A DNA stretch of 64,000 bases from Streptomyces sp. ICBB 8177 (GTDB taxonomy: Bacteria > Actinomycetota > Actinomycetes > Streptomycetales > Streptomycetaceae), in NCBI RefSeq assembly GCF_003144095.1, contig NZ_NSKH01000004.1:290727-354726 (forward strand), in the 5' to 3' direction. The notes under the pieces were generated by a model, which worked only from the letters and a program-made list of their open reading frames with translations, did not search any database and was not told where the DNA came from. This document shows, one piece after another, positions 16,249 through 24,970 of this stretch; the first letter of the stretch is position 1; each line of letters opens with the position of its first letter. Position numbers and translations under genes: made by a program.

Positions 16249-17558
16249 CCGACGAATCGACCAGTACCCTCGCTCCCTCCCGGCGCCCGGCGACCGGGCC
16301 GTACGGCAACCGGCTGCTGCACGGCTGGTTCGCCTCCGGGCGGCCTGACGGCCGGCGTGAGCATCTGGAGCGGTACGGGGCCTGCCCCCGGGGTGGGCCC
16401 GCTGTGCTGCGGGATGTCGAGACGTCCGGGCTCACCGGGCGCGGCGGCGCCGGCTTTCCCACCGGCCGCAAGATGCGCACCGTCGCGCGGGGCCGCCGCC
16501 GGGCCGTCGTGATCGCCAACGGTATGGGGAGCGAACCGGCGGCCCGTAAGGACTCCACCTTGATGGAGCTGGCGCCGCACCTCGTACTCGACGGCGCCGT
16601 GGTGGCGGCGGAGTCCGTCGGCGCCGACACGGTCCACCTGTGCCTGCCGCGCACCCGCGGCGACCTGGTCGCCACGCTGGAGGCAGCGGTCCACGAGCGC
16701 GACGACCGGGTGGCCGTGCGCGTCCACGCGCTCCCTCACCATTACGTGTCGAGCGAGGAGACCGCGCTGGTCTCCTGGCTCAACGGCGGGCAGGCGAAAC
16801 CGATGTCCGTGCCACCCCGGCCGTTCGAGGCGGGCGTCGGCGGGCGTCCGACGCTCGTCGACAACGTCGTGACCCTGGCACACGTGGCACTGATCGCCCG
16901 GTACGGGCCTGAGTGGTTCCGCTCGACGGGCCGTCACGACGCGCCCGGCACGGCCCTGCTGACCCTTTCGGGCGCCATCCGTACGCCCGGGGTGTACGAG
17001 GCCGCGATGGGGTCCACGATCGGCTCCCTGCTGGAGAGGGCAGGTGGACCGCTCGGTGCACCCGGTGCCGTGCTGCTCGGCGGCTTCTTCGGGAGCTGGC
17101 TGCCCGCCACCGAGGTCCTGGACGTGCCGTACGCGGCGGCGGACCTGGCCGGAATCGGGGCCGGGCCGGGTGCGGGGGTCATCTGTGTCGTTCCCCGCGA
17201 CGCGTGTGGACTCGCCGAGACCGCGGCCGTACTGGGCTTTTTGGCCGGCCAAAGCGCCCGGCAGTGCGGCCCGTGCTTCCTGGGGCTGCCCGCGGTCGCC
17301 GAGGACTTCGCACGTCTGGCACACACTGGTACGAACCAGGAGTCGGTGGAACGGCTGGAGCGCAGGGTGGGGCTGCTCGCGGGCAGGGGGGCGTGCCGCC
17401 ACCCGGACGGCGCGGGGCGGCTCGCCGCGTCCGCGCTGCGCGTCTTCGCCGACGACGTGCGCCACCACCAGCGCTTCGGTCCCTGCCCGCATGCCCACGG
17501 CCCGTCGTTCGTCGACGTGCCCGCGGTGGAGGTGCCGTCGGACGAGGAGTGGCGATGA
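16245..17558 (+). CDS. NuoF-like NADH:acceptor oxidoreductase (FMN/[Fe-S], SLBB domain)
   Basis: A 437-residue stand-alone relative of complex I subunit F. The FMN/NADH-binding motif GRGGAGFPTG is at 65-74, an SLBB segment (LTLSGAIRTPGVYEAAMGS) follows near 240-260, and a C-terminal Fe-S domain has ARQCGPC and a later GRGACRHPDG. Complex I NuoF has SCGxCxPC there, so the first of four cluster ligands is Ala in this protein and only three cysteines remain. It probably passes electrons between NAD(P)H and the ferredoxin encoded next, with which it overlaps (ATGA). GGGAGG precedes the GTG. Confidence 0.8.
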   Translation: MTDESTSTLAPSRRPATGPYGNRLLHGWFASGRPDGRREHLERYGACPRGGPAVLRDVETSGLTGRGGAGFPTGRKMRTVARGRRRAVVIANGMGSEPAARKDSTLMELAPHLVLDGAVVAAESVGADTVHLCLPRTRGDLVATLEAAVHERDDRVAVRVHALPHHYVSSEETALVSWLNGGQAKPMSVPPRPFEAGVGGRPTLVDNVVTLAHVALIARYGPEWFRSTGRHDAPGTALLTLSGAIRTPGVYEAAMGSTIGSLLERAGGPLGAPGAVLLGGFFGSWLPATEVLDVPYAAADLAGIGAGPGAGVICVVPRDACGLAETAAVLGFLAGQSARQCGPCFLGLPAVAEDFARLAHTGTNQESVERLERRVGLLAGRGACRHPDGAGRLAASALRVFADDVRHHQRFGPCPHAHGPSFVDVPAVEVPSDEEWR

Positions 17559-17773
17559 GCCGTCGGCAGACGCGTTCATGGACCTTGCGGATCGACCGCA
17601 TCGCCTGTGAGGGCCACGGCCTGTGCGCCGAGTTGTTCCCGGAAGGGGTGGAGCTGGACGAGTGGGGCTACCCGGTGGTGCCGGATCCCGCGGTTCTCGA
17701 CGACCGCCTCGCACACGCCAAACGGGCGGTGGCCGGCTGCCCGGCCCTCGCGCTGCGGCTCGACCGGAACTGA
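17555..17773 (+). CDS. Single-cluster [3Fe-4S] ferredoxin
   Basis: A 72-residue protein with three cluster cysteines, C18-x5-C24 (CEGHGLC) and C62 followed by Pro (GCPALAL), the pattern of Streptomyces [3Fe-4S] ferredoxins that serve P450s and oxidoreductases. It is acidic (GVELDEWGYPVV). The ATG overlaps the NuoF-like stop, so the two proteins are made together and this is the likely electron partner. It converges on the histidine kinase gene with 38 bp between them and no clear hairpin. Confidence 0.88.
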   Translation: MSRRQTRSWTLRIDRIACEGHGLCAELFPEGVELDEWGYPVVPDPAVLDDRLAHAKRAVAGCPALALRLDRN

Positions 17774-17811
17774 ATCCCGCGCCGCGCCGGCCGGATCAGA
17801 GCTCTGGAACC

Positions 17812-19197
17812 TCAGGTCCCGGTGCGGCGCGGTCCAGGGCCCTGCTGCTCTCGGTGGCTGTCCGGCCTGGGCAGGGTGAGGCGCACGGTGAGTCCGCCTC
17901 CAGGGGTCGGCAGCAGCTCGGCGGTGCCGCCGTTTGCGGTGACGAGCCGGTGGACGATGGCCAGTCCCAGACCGGTCCCGGCCGCCTGCGGGTTCCCGAA
18001 CCGCCGGAACGCGCCCTCCCGCGCCTGCGCGCTCATGCCCGGCCCGTCGTCGACGACACGCAGCACGACGGAGTCGTGCTGCCGCGCACCGTCGATCCGC
18101 ACGGTGCTCCCGGCCGGCACGGCGTCGAGGCTGTTGGCGACCAGGTTGTCCAGCACCTGCTCCAGATCGCCGGGGCCGAGATAGGCGGACAGGCGGGCGG
18201 GAATCCGCGCGATCAGGGTCACGCCCCGTTCGCGGGCGACGGGCTCCCAGGCCCGTACGCGCTCCGCCGCCACCTCGTCGACCCTGACCGGTACCGGCCT
18301 CGGGGAGGCGTTCTCGGCGCGCGCGACCGCGAGCAGGCCGTCGACCAGCCGTGACAGCCGGGCGATCTCCTCCTGTGCCCTTCCCAGCTCCTCCGCGGTC
18401 GCCTGGTCGGCACCGGTGGCGAGCAGGTCGAGCCGCAGACGCAGCGCCGCGAGCGGGGTGCGCAACTGATGGGAGACGTCGGCGACGACGGCCCGGTGCC
18501 CGTGCACCAGCGCCTCGGTGCGCGCGGCCATGGTGTTGAAGGCCGCCGCGAGCTGCCGAATCTCTGGCGGTCCGCTGACCTGGGGCGCTCTGGCGTCCAA
18601 AGAGCCCTCGCCGAGCCGGCGGGCCGAGGCCGCCACCTCGCGGACCGGTCGGCCGACCCAGCGGCCGAGCAGCACCGACACCCCGACAGCGGCGGCCAGT
18701 CCGCCGGTCGCGATCAGCCCCAGCCGCAGCCACATGTCGTCGATGCGGTCATCGAGCGGATCCGCGGAGCGGCTGAGAACGGCGACGCCCACGGTGTCGT
18801 CCGTCTCGCCGACGGGGACCGCGGTGGTGAGCCACTGGTCGTCCTCGACCACCCGGGTGCCCGGATGCCGCAGGACGGCGCGGACCAGGAAGGCTCCGTC
18901 GCCGTCGGCCACATCGGCACAGCGGGTGGTGAGCACCACCGCCCCGTTGGTGTCGTACACCGTCGCGCAGTCCCCCCGCCGTCCGGCCGCCGTCACCAGT
19001 TGCGCGGCCTCCGCGGCGGAGTGGTGGTCGGAGAGGTGCTCCTCGGCCGCGGCGGAGATCGCCCTGGCGTCGTCCGTCACCTCGTCGCGGAAGGCCATCC
19101 GTTCCCGCTGGGCCATCGACAGTCCCAGCGGGACCACGGCGAGGACGAGGACCAGGGTCAGGAGCGCCAGTACGCTGAACGTGATGCGACGGGTCAT
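17812..19197 (-). CDS. Two-component sensor histidine kinase
   Basis: A 461-residue membrane kinase: TM1 at about 7-28, an extracytoplasmic sensor of ~125 residues with two Cys (GDCATV and TTRCADV), TM2 at about 158-178, a HAMP linker, the dimerisation box with phospho-acceptor H243 (DVSHQLRTPLAALR), and an ATPase domain with N-box DNLVANSLDA and G-boxes DDGPGMS and GTGLGLAIV. It starts 52 nt downstream of the response-regulator stop, so the order is regulator then kinase. The signal is unknown. The two sensor cysteines could form a redox-sensitive bond, an idea suggested only by the neighbouring redox genes. Confidence 0.93.
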   Translation of the reverse strand: MTRRITFSVLALLTLVLVLAVVPLGLSMAQRERMAFRDEVTDDARAISAAAEEHLSDHHSAAEAAQLVTAAGRRGDCATVYDTNGAVVLTTRCADVADGDGAFLVRAVLRHPGTRVVEDDQWLTTAVPVGETDDTVGVAVLSRSADPLDDRIDDMWLRLGLIATGGLAAAVGVSVLLGRWVGRPVREVAASARRLGEGSLDARAPQVSGPPEIRQLAAAFNTMAARTEALVHGHRAVVADVSHQLRTPLAALRLRLDLLATGADQATAEELGRAQEEIARLSRLVDGLLAVARAENASPRPVPVRVDEVAAERVRAWEPVARERGVTLIARIPARLSAYLGPGDLEQVLDNLVANSLDAVPAGSTVRIDGARQHDSVVLRVVDDGPGMSAQAREGAFRRFGNPQAAGTGLGLAIVHRLVTANGGTAELLPTPGGGLTVRLTLPRPDSHREQQGPGPRRTGT

Positions 19198-19249
19198 CAG
19201 ACCCTCACACGCCTCGCACCGGGCCTGTCGTGCGGCGCGTTCCCGCGGC

Positions 19250-19933
19250 TCATTCGGCGGGCCCCAGCCGGAAACCGCGTCCGTACACCGTCTCGATCAG
19301 CCCCGGGGACCCGAGTTTGCGCCGCAGTGCCGCCATGTGGACGTCCAGCACCTTGGTGGGCCCGTACCAGTGGGCGTCCCAGGCGCGTTCCAGGATCTCC
19401 TGCCGGGTCACCACGCGTCCGGGATCGGTGACCAGGCACTGGAGGATGTCGAACTCCTTGGGCGTCAACGGGATCTCCCGGCCGGCGAACTCCACCTTGT
19501 GCATGCGCACGTCGACGGCGAGGGATCCGTGGACGAGGACTTCCGGTCCCTGCGGCCGGGTGCGACGCAGTACGGCGCGCACTCGCGCCAGCAGTTCCGC
19601 CAGGCCGAACGGCTTGACCAGGTAGTCGTCCGCCCCCTCGTCCAGCGCCACGACCCGGTCCCCCTCCTCGCCCCGTGCCGTCACCACGATGATCGCCACA
19701 TCCGACCTGCGCCGCAGCAGTCGGCACACCTCGATGCCATCGATGTCGGGAAGCCCGAGGTCCAGCAGGACCACGTCCGGCCGCGGTGCGGCAGCCAGAG
19801 CGGCGCGTCCACTGGCCACACTCCGGGCCTCGTAGCCGGCGGCGTCAAGGCCGCGCACCAGCGAATCGGCGATGCCCGCGTCGTCCTCGACGATCAGTAC
19901 CCGCAGCACGCCGCGATCCTGCTCATCCACCAC
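19250..19933 (-). CDS. OmpR-family response regulator
   Basis: A 227-residue regulator with receiver residues E17-D18-D19 (acid pocket), D58 (phosphorylation site in LLDLGLP) and K in DYLVKPF, then an OmpR/PhoB winged-helix domain (LTPKEFDILQCLV...VLDVHMAALRRKL). Start GTG 19933 has AGGA 8 nt upstream; GTG 19909 (VLRVLIVEDD) is an equally good alternative. It forms an operon with the histidine kinase. It faces the 3' end of the hydrogenase operon; whether it controls it is unknown. Confidence 0.92.
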   Translation of the reverse strand: MVDEQDRGVLRVLIVEDDAGIADSLVRGLDAAGYEARSVASGRAALAAAPRPDVVLLDLGLPDIDGIEVCRLLRRRSDVAIIVVTARGEEGDRVVALDEGADDYLVKPFGLAELLARVRAVLRRTRPQGPEVLVHGSLAVDVRMHKVEFAGREIPLTPKEFDILQCLVTDPGRVVTRQEILERAWDAHWYGPTKVLDVHMAALRRKLGSPGLIETVYGRGFRLGPAE

Positions 19934-20216
19934 CAGCTCATCCTAGGCGCGGGCTTCGGCAGATGGCGGAGCACCGGCGAAGCCCATGGCGACCTTGTAG
20001 CGATCCAGGTGGGGGTCCTCCTACCGGATGCTTGAGGCAACTTCGGTACCGGAACACGCCGCGCTCGTGGCTGACGGTGGCCAACCAGTTGCTAAGCCGT
20101 CATGGGGCGACACACCCAAACTCGCAAGCGTGGTCAGTTGGGCACGGGACGCCGAGAGCGGCCGAATCTCCGACCTGGACGGCTCATACCGAACCATGGT
20201 GGACCTCCGACTCAGG

Positions 20217-21560
20217 TCACCGGTCGTGATCCAGCCGCAGGTCGAGGAAGTGCGCCGAGCAGGAGATGCACGGGTCGTGGTTGCGGATGATCCGCTCGCA
20301 CAACGTGGTCAACTCGGACTGCGGCGGCTCCCGCCCGTCCAGCGCGGCGGTCACCTGCCGGCGTAGGTCCTCCTCGATCGCCCCGAGATTCTGAGCGGTC
20401 GGCGGGACGATGTCGGCCGCCGTGACCGTGCCGTCGCCGTCGAGTGTGTAGCGGTGGTACAGCAGGCCGCGTGGTGCCTCCGTGGCGCCATGACCGGTCG
20501 CGGCCCGCGGCGTGGCCGGCACGTACGGGCGCCCGGGAGGCTCGTAGCCCTCGATGATGCGCAGCGCCTCCTCCACCGCGTACAGCACCTCGACCGCACG
20601 CACGATGATGGATCGGTACGGGTTCCGGCAGATCTGCCCGCGTGCCGGATCGCCCAGCCCGGCCTCGGCGGCCATCTGCCGGGCGAGAGGCGACAGGCGG
20701 TCTCCGCTGATGGCGTACCGGGCCAGCGGACCGGTCAGGTGGTGTTCGCCGTCGAGCCGGGAGTGCAGTGCCGTCGACCCGGGCACCTGCTGTTCCACGA
20801 CCCGCTGCGGGAACGCCTCCAAGGGGAAGGATTGGAGGTGCGCCGTCCGTCGTGCCGTGTCGGCGGCCATGACCGTCGGGGTGCCCGCGTCGATGGCGTA
20901 GCGGTCCGGCTCCGCAAGCGCCAGGAAGGCGTTCGGGCAGTGGGCCTCGGGGAAGTCGAAGCCCGCGACCCATCGCACCGTGTCCACCGCGTCGTCCAGG
21001 GCCTGCCTCAACAGCTCGGTCAGTGACCGCATTTCACCGCCGGCCGGGGTGCGGTGGAAGCCGCCGAGGCGTGCGTTGACCGGGTGGATGGCACGTCCTC
21101 CCAGCGCCTCGACGATGGCGTTCCCGGCGCGCTTCAGGCGCAGCCCGCGCTTCACCGCGGCCGGATCGACCCCGCCGAAGCCGTCCGGGGTCCCCAGGAA
21201 GTCGGGAGCGTGCAGTAGCTGGATGTGCAGGACGTGGCTCTCGATCCATTCCCCGCAGTACAACAAGCGGCGCAAGGAGGCCAGTTGGCCGCCAACCGTT
21301 ACCTCGCAGGCGTTCTCGACGGCCCGGCAGGCGCTCATCTGGTAGGCGACCGGGCAGATCCCGCAGATCCGGGAGGTCAGGTCCGGCGGCTCGGTGCACC
21401 CGCGGCCGCGCAGGAATGCCTCGAAGAAGCGCGGCGGTTCGTACACGGAGAGCCGGGCCTGCTGCACCTCCCGCCCGCGCATCCTCAGGGTCAGTCCGCT
21501 CTCGCCCTCCACCCGCGTGAGCGAGGCGACGCGCAGGTACCTCACACGGGAGTCGCTCAC
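20217..21560 (-). CDS. hyhL: [NiFe] hydrogenase large subunit, group 3b type (HyhL)
   Basis: A 447-residue catalytic subunit. Both Ni ligand pairs are intact: RIC66GIC69P near the N-terminus and DPC431ISC434SAH437 at the C-terminus. A 10-residue tail after His437 should be removed by a maturation endopeptidase, so the enzyme needs HypA-F and a protease, none of which are in this window. Group 3b enzymes are cytosolic, couple H2 to NADP(H), and can also reduce sulfur. It is the last gene of the operon; its GTG overlaps the hyhS stop. Confidence 0.93.
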   Translation of the reverse strand: MSDSRVRYLRVASLTRVEGESGLTLRMRGREVQQARLSVYEPPRFFEAFLRGRGCTEPPDLTSRICGICPVAYQMSACRAVENACEVTVGGQLASLRRLLYCGEWIESHVLHIQLLHAPDFLGTPDGFGGVDPAAVKRGLRLKRAGNAIVEALGGRAIHPVNARLGGFHRTPAGGEMRSLTELLRQALDDAVDTVRWVAGFDFPEAHCPNAFLALAEPDRYAIDAGTPTVMAADTARRTAHLQSFPLEAFPQRVVEQQVPGSTALHSRLDGEHHLTGPLARYAISGDRLSPLARQMAAEAGLGDPARGQICRNPYRSIIVRAVEVLYAVEEALRIIEGYEPPGRPYVPATPRAATGHGATEAPRGLLYHRYTLDGDGTVTAADIVPPTAQNLGAIEEDLRRQVTAALDGREPPQSELTTLCERIIRNHDPCISCSAHFLDLRLDHDR

Positions 21561-22339
21561 CGGCCGGCCTCCTCGTCCGCGACCGCGTCGAACTCGGGCG
21601 CGGCGGTGTTGAACGTGCGCAAGGTCCGCACGATGTCCACCGTCTCCATGCCGTCCCGGCGCAGAAGCGGGACGAACGCGGGGAAGTTGGTCGAGTCGGA
21701 GGGACCGAAGCACCCGTAGCAGCCGCGCCCGAACGTGGGACACAGCGCACCGCACCCGGCGTGGGTCACCGGGCCCAGACAGGGAGTGCCGTGTGCCACC
21801 GTGACGCACACCGTGCCGCGTCGCTTGCACTCGAAACACACGCTGTGCGACGGGACGTCCGGGGAGCGGCCGGCCAGGTAGGCGGTGATGACCTCGATGA
21901 GCTGACCGCGGTCGATGGGGCACCCGCGCAGTTCCAGGTCGACCGGTACGTGCGCGCTCACGGGGGTGGAGGTGGCCAGCGTCTCGATGTACTCGGGGCT
22001 GGCGTAGACGACCGACAGGAACTCGGCGACCTCCGCGTGGTTGCGCAGTGCCTGGACGCCGCCGGCCGTCGCGCACGCGCCGATGGTGACCAGTCGGCGC
22101 GAGACCTGTCTGATCCGTCCGATCCGTTCGACGTCGTGGGCCGTGGTGATGGAGCCCTCGACCAGCGACAGGTCGTAGGGACCGTCCTCCGGTGCGGAGG
22201 AGGCCTCCAGGAAGTAGGAGATCCGCACCCGCCCCGCGATGTCGAGGAGTTCGCCCTCGCAGTCGAGCAGCGTCAGCTGGCAGCCGTCGCAGGAGGCGAA
22301 CTTCCAGACGGCCAGCGACGGCCGGTACTCGTCGGGCAT
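21557..22339 (-). CDS. hyhS: [NiFe] hydrogenase small subunit, group 3b type (HyhS)
   Basis: A 260-residue electron-transfer subunit without a Tat signal, as expected for cytosolic group 3 enzymes. It has the N-terminal C17-DG-C20 pair of the proximal cluster and further Cys-rich stretches ([36 protein letters not shown]) consistent with three Fe-S clusters. It starts 2 nt after the hyhG stop and overlaps hyhL by GTGA. It relays electrons from the Ni-Fe site to the FAD/Fe-S subunits HyhG and HyhB. Confidence 0.93.
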   Translation of the reverse strand: MPDEYRPSLAVWKFASCDGCQLTLLDCEGELLDIAGRVRISYFLEASSAPEDGPYDLSLVEGSITTAHDVERIGRIRQVSRRLVTIGACATAGGVQALRNHAEVAEFLSVVYASPEYIETLATSTPVSAHVPVDLELRGCPIDRGQLIEVITAYLAGRSPDVPSHSVCFECKRRGTVCVTVAHGTPCLGPVTHAGCGALCPTFGRGCYGCFGPSDSTNFPAFVPLLRRDGMETVDIVRTLRTFNTAAPEFDAVADEEAGR

Positions 22340-22341
22340 CT

Positions 22342-23169
22342 TCACAGCTCTCTCAGGGCCATCAACGGAGCGGCGGTGGGCCAGTCGACGACGGGGCCGT
22401 CCCGGCACAGCAGCAGTGGACCGAGCTGGCAGTGACCGCAGTGCCCGGTGGCACAGTGCATGGTCCGTTCCAACGACACCTGGACCCTCTCAGCGGACAC
22501 CCCCCGGTCGACCAGCTCGCGGGCGGTCGCCCGGATCATCACTTCCGGCCCGCACACGAACGCCGTTGTGCGCGCCGGTTCGAACCGGGCGCGTGGCAGC
22601 AGGGCCGTCACGACACCGACGTCGCCTTGCCACGATGGTGCGGGGCGGTCGACGGTGACGAACACACGGGCCCCGGCTTCCTGCCACCGAACCGTCTCCT
22701 CCGCGTAGAGCACGTCGTCCGGAGTGCGGGCACCGATCAGCACGTTGAGCGTCCCGAAAGCGCCACGGCGCTCCAGCGCGGCGCGCACCACCGGACGCAA
22801 CGGGGCAAGTCCGATACCCCCTGCCATCATTAGCAGATCGCCCCCCGTGGCCCGCTCCAGGTCCCATGCCGTGCCGAACGGGCCACGTACGCCCACGAAT
22901 TCGCCTGGCCGGGTGTTCCGCAGCGCTGTCGACACCGCCCCCACCGCCCGCACCGTGTGGGTGAGCCGGTCACCGTCGATCTCGCTCACGGAGATCGGTG
23001 CGTCGCCGACGCTGAACGCGTACAGCATGGCGAACTGCCCCGGTGCGAAGCCCGAGACCGCCCCGTCCACGGGTTCCAGCACGAGGGATGCGATGTCCCG
23101 GCCCTCGTCACGGGCGCGCACCACGCGGTACACCACGGGAGCGGAGGCCGCCACCACCCCGGCCGTCAC
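22342..23169 (-). CDS. hyhG: Hydrogenase FAD/NAD(P)-binding subunit (HyhG)
   Basis: A 275-residue ferredoxin-NADP reductase-like subunit of the dihydroorotate-dehydrogenase electron-transfer family. It shows the FAD-binding region ([16 protein letters not shown]), the NAD(P) loop [15 protein letters not shown], and a C-terminal [2Fe-2S] motif with four Cys ([19 protein letters not shown]). It is the site of NADP reduction or oxidation. GTG 23169 overlaps the stop of the cNMP-binding gene. Confidence 0.92.
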   Translation of the reverse strand: MTAGVVAASAPVVYRVVRARDEGRDIASLVLEPVDGAVSGFAPGQFAMLYAFSVGDAPISVSEIDGDRLTHTVRAVGAVSTALRNTRPGEFVGVRGPFGTAWDLERATGGDLLMMAGGIGLAPLRPVVRAALERRGAFGTLNVLIGARTPDDVLYAEETVRWQEAGARVFVTVDRPAPSWQGDVGVVTALLPRARFEPARTTAFVCGPEVMIRATARELVDRGVSAERVQVSLERTMHCATGHCGHCQLGPLLLCRDGPVVDWPTAAPLMALREL

Positions 23170-23660
23170 GGCGTCCCCGGGCCGGAGCCAAGCCCCGATG
23201 CCTTCCCCGGCGACGAGGGGGGCGCGTACAGGTCGAGCAGCCGGGTCCGGGTGGCGCGTAGCCGCCTGCCCAGCACGGTGGAGGCGACGCAGCGGACGAC
23301 GGACAGTCCGAACCGCGGGTCGGCGTCGACGGCGTCGCGTACTCGCCTGGCGTCGAACTCGTACGTCTCCACCGAGCCACGTGCCCGAGCGCCCAGGTGC
23401 CACCGGTACGGCTCGAACAGCCAGGACCAGCCCACGAGTTCACCGTCGCCGAGGGTCTCCACGATCTCACCGCCCCGCCCCGGCACGTGGGTCTCCAGGG
23501 CGACGGTGCCCGATCGGACGACCCAGAAGCGGTCCGCGGGCCCGCCCTCCTCGAACAGCCATGTGCCGTCGGACACCCGCGTTTCGCGGGCGTAGCCGAG
23601 CAGCCGGTCACGGTCCTCGGTGGGCAACCGCTCCAGCAGGCCCCCGGTGGCGCGCGTCAC
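23166..23660 (-). CDS. Cyclic-nucleotide-binding-domain protein inside the hydrogenase operon
   Basis: A 164-residue protein built from one cNMP-binding beta-roll (about residues 15-130): WLFEEGGPADRFWVVRSGTV and GDGELVGWSWLFEPYRW are the Crp-like core, with a helical end. The phosphate-binding cassette usually reads RxA/S-T; here the matching place reads EPYRWHLG, so ligand binding is uncertain. No DNA-binding domain follows, so it is not a Crp-type regulator; it may be a regulatory or assembly subunit. Both ends overlap neighbours (GTGA on each side), so its dose is tied to HyhB and HyhG. Confidence 0.85.
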   Translation of the reverse strand: MTRATGGLLERLPTEDRDRLLGYARETRVSDGTWLFEEGGPADRFWVVRSGTVALETHVPGRGGEIVETLGDGELVGWSWLFEPYRWHLGARARGSVETYEFDARRVRDAVDADPRFGLSVVRCVASTVLGRRLRATRTRLLDLYAPPSSPGKASGLGSGPGTP

Positions 23661-24820
23661 GGGTGGTCCCCCAGACTGTGCGGCGCGGGGGGAGCGTGGC
23701 GTTCCCGCTCCAGCGCGTGCGCCTCCTCGGTGATGTCGATGCCGACCGGGCACCACACGATGCACCGCCCGCAGCCAACACAGCCAGAGGTGTCGAACTG
23801 GTCGTGCCAGGTGCCGAGCTTGTGCGTCGCCCACTGCCGGTAACGGCTCAGACCGGACGAGCGCACTGGGCCGGCCGACAGATGGCTGAACTCCAGGTCG
23901 AAGCAGGATTCCCACCGGCGCCATCGCTCGGTGTGCTCCCCCGTCAGGTCGGTGACCTCCTCCGCGCTGGTGCAGAAGCACGTCGGACACACCATGGTGC
24001 AGTTCCCGCAGGTCAGGCACCGCCCCGCGACGTCGTTCCAACGATCCGCCTCGAGGGTCTCCGCCATGAGGTCCCGCAGGTCCACGGCGGGCATGGTGCG
24101 GCCCATGCGGTCGGCCGCCGCCTCGACCGCGCGCTGTGCCGCCTGCTGAGTGGAGACGTCGGCCTCCCGACGGGGAAGCCGTGCGAGGACCGATTCCCCT
24201 TCAAGACTGCCGGCCCGTGCGAGAAAGCGGTGCCCGTGTGCGTCCACCACTTCCGTCAGCGCCAGGTCGTACCCGGGGCCCGCGGCGGGGCCGGCATCCA
24301 TGGAGACGCAGAAGCAGGTGGCCCCGGGCTCCGTGCATTCCACCGCCACCAGGAAGGCCGCTCGGCGGCGCCGCGCGTAACGGGAGTCGGCGAAGCGTCC
24401 GCCGTCCAGGACCCGGTCCTGCACCGCGATCGCCCGCAGGTCGCAGGGACGGACACCGAGGAACGCGTAGGCCACGGGAGGCGGCTCGTCCGGGACGACC
24501 ACGATGCCGCCGTCCGCTGTCCGGTCGGCGGACCACTCGCGCTCCCGCTGCGGGTGCAGGAACGCCTTCCACGACTGCGGTCCCGCGCTGTGTGCGAAAG
24601 CCGCTCCGTCCTCACGCCGTCGCAGCCGGTAGTGCCCGGCCTCCAGTTCGACGCCCCAGCCGTACGGCAGATCGGCCCCGCCGGACAAGGGGGCCAGCAC
24701 GATCGCCCCGTCGCGTGCGGTCGGTCCGATCACCGTGCGGCCGCCGTCGGCGAGCAAGCGGATCAGGCGGTCGACGCCGTCCGTACCGAGCACGCAGACC
24801 TGTGACGACGTTTGCGTCAT
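23657..24820 (-). CDS. hyhB: Hydrogenase iron-sulfur subunit (HyhB)
   Basis: A 387-residue protein, the first gene of the operon. The N-terminal ~220 residues match sulfhydrogenase beta subunits (FLGVRPCDLRAIAVQD), and the C-terminal part carries two [4Fe-4S] motifs, CLTCGNCTMVCP near residue 270 and CVGCGRCIVWCP near 350. It links the flavin subunit HyhG to the small subunit. The ATG at 24820 has GAGGGAA 8 nt upstream. The promoter should lie in 24821-24970; I see no clear Rex or DevR-type palindrome there. Confidence 0.92.
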   Translation of the reverse strand: MTQTSSQVCVLGTDGVDRLIRLLADGGRTVIGPTARDGAIVLAPLSGGADLPYGWGVELEAGHYRLRRREDGAAFAHSAGPQSWKAFLHPQREREWSADRTADGGIVVVPDEPPPVAYAFLGVRPCDLRAIAVQDRVLDGGRFADSRYARRRRAAFLVAVECTEPGATCFCVSMDAGPAAGPGYDLALTEVVDAHGHRFLARAGSLEGESVLARLPRREADVSTQQAAQRAVEAAADRMGRTMPAVDLRDLMAETLEADRWNDVAGRCLTCGNCTMVCPTCFCTSAEEVTDLTGEHTERWRRWESCFDLEFSHLSAGPVRSSGLSRYRQWATHKLGTWHDQFDTSGCVGCGRCIVWCPVGIDITEEAHALERERHAPPAPHSLGDHP

Positions 24821-24970
24821 GCGGGAGTTCCCTCGTGGTCCCTGAGCGACGGCGGGCGCCTTCGTGCCAGCGAGTATGGTGGCTCCCACGGCTCACCCGA
24901 TGCGCTCGCCCCGTGTCACTCGGAGAATTACCTCGAACGTACCCGCGGGCCGGGGATGCGCGGCGGGAGA

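Noticed and set aside
19934-20216. Plus-strand frame from 20028 between the response regulator and hyhL
   Set aside because: It runs into the antisense of hyhL, has no RBS and resembles no family. I leave this 283-bp stretch without a gene.
24821-24970. DosR/Rex-type operator before hyhB
   Set aside because: I looked for the known palindromes and found only partial halves such as GGTCCC, which are expected by chance in this base composition.
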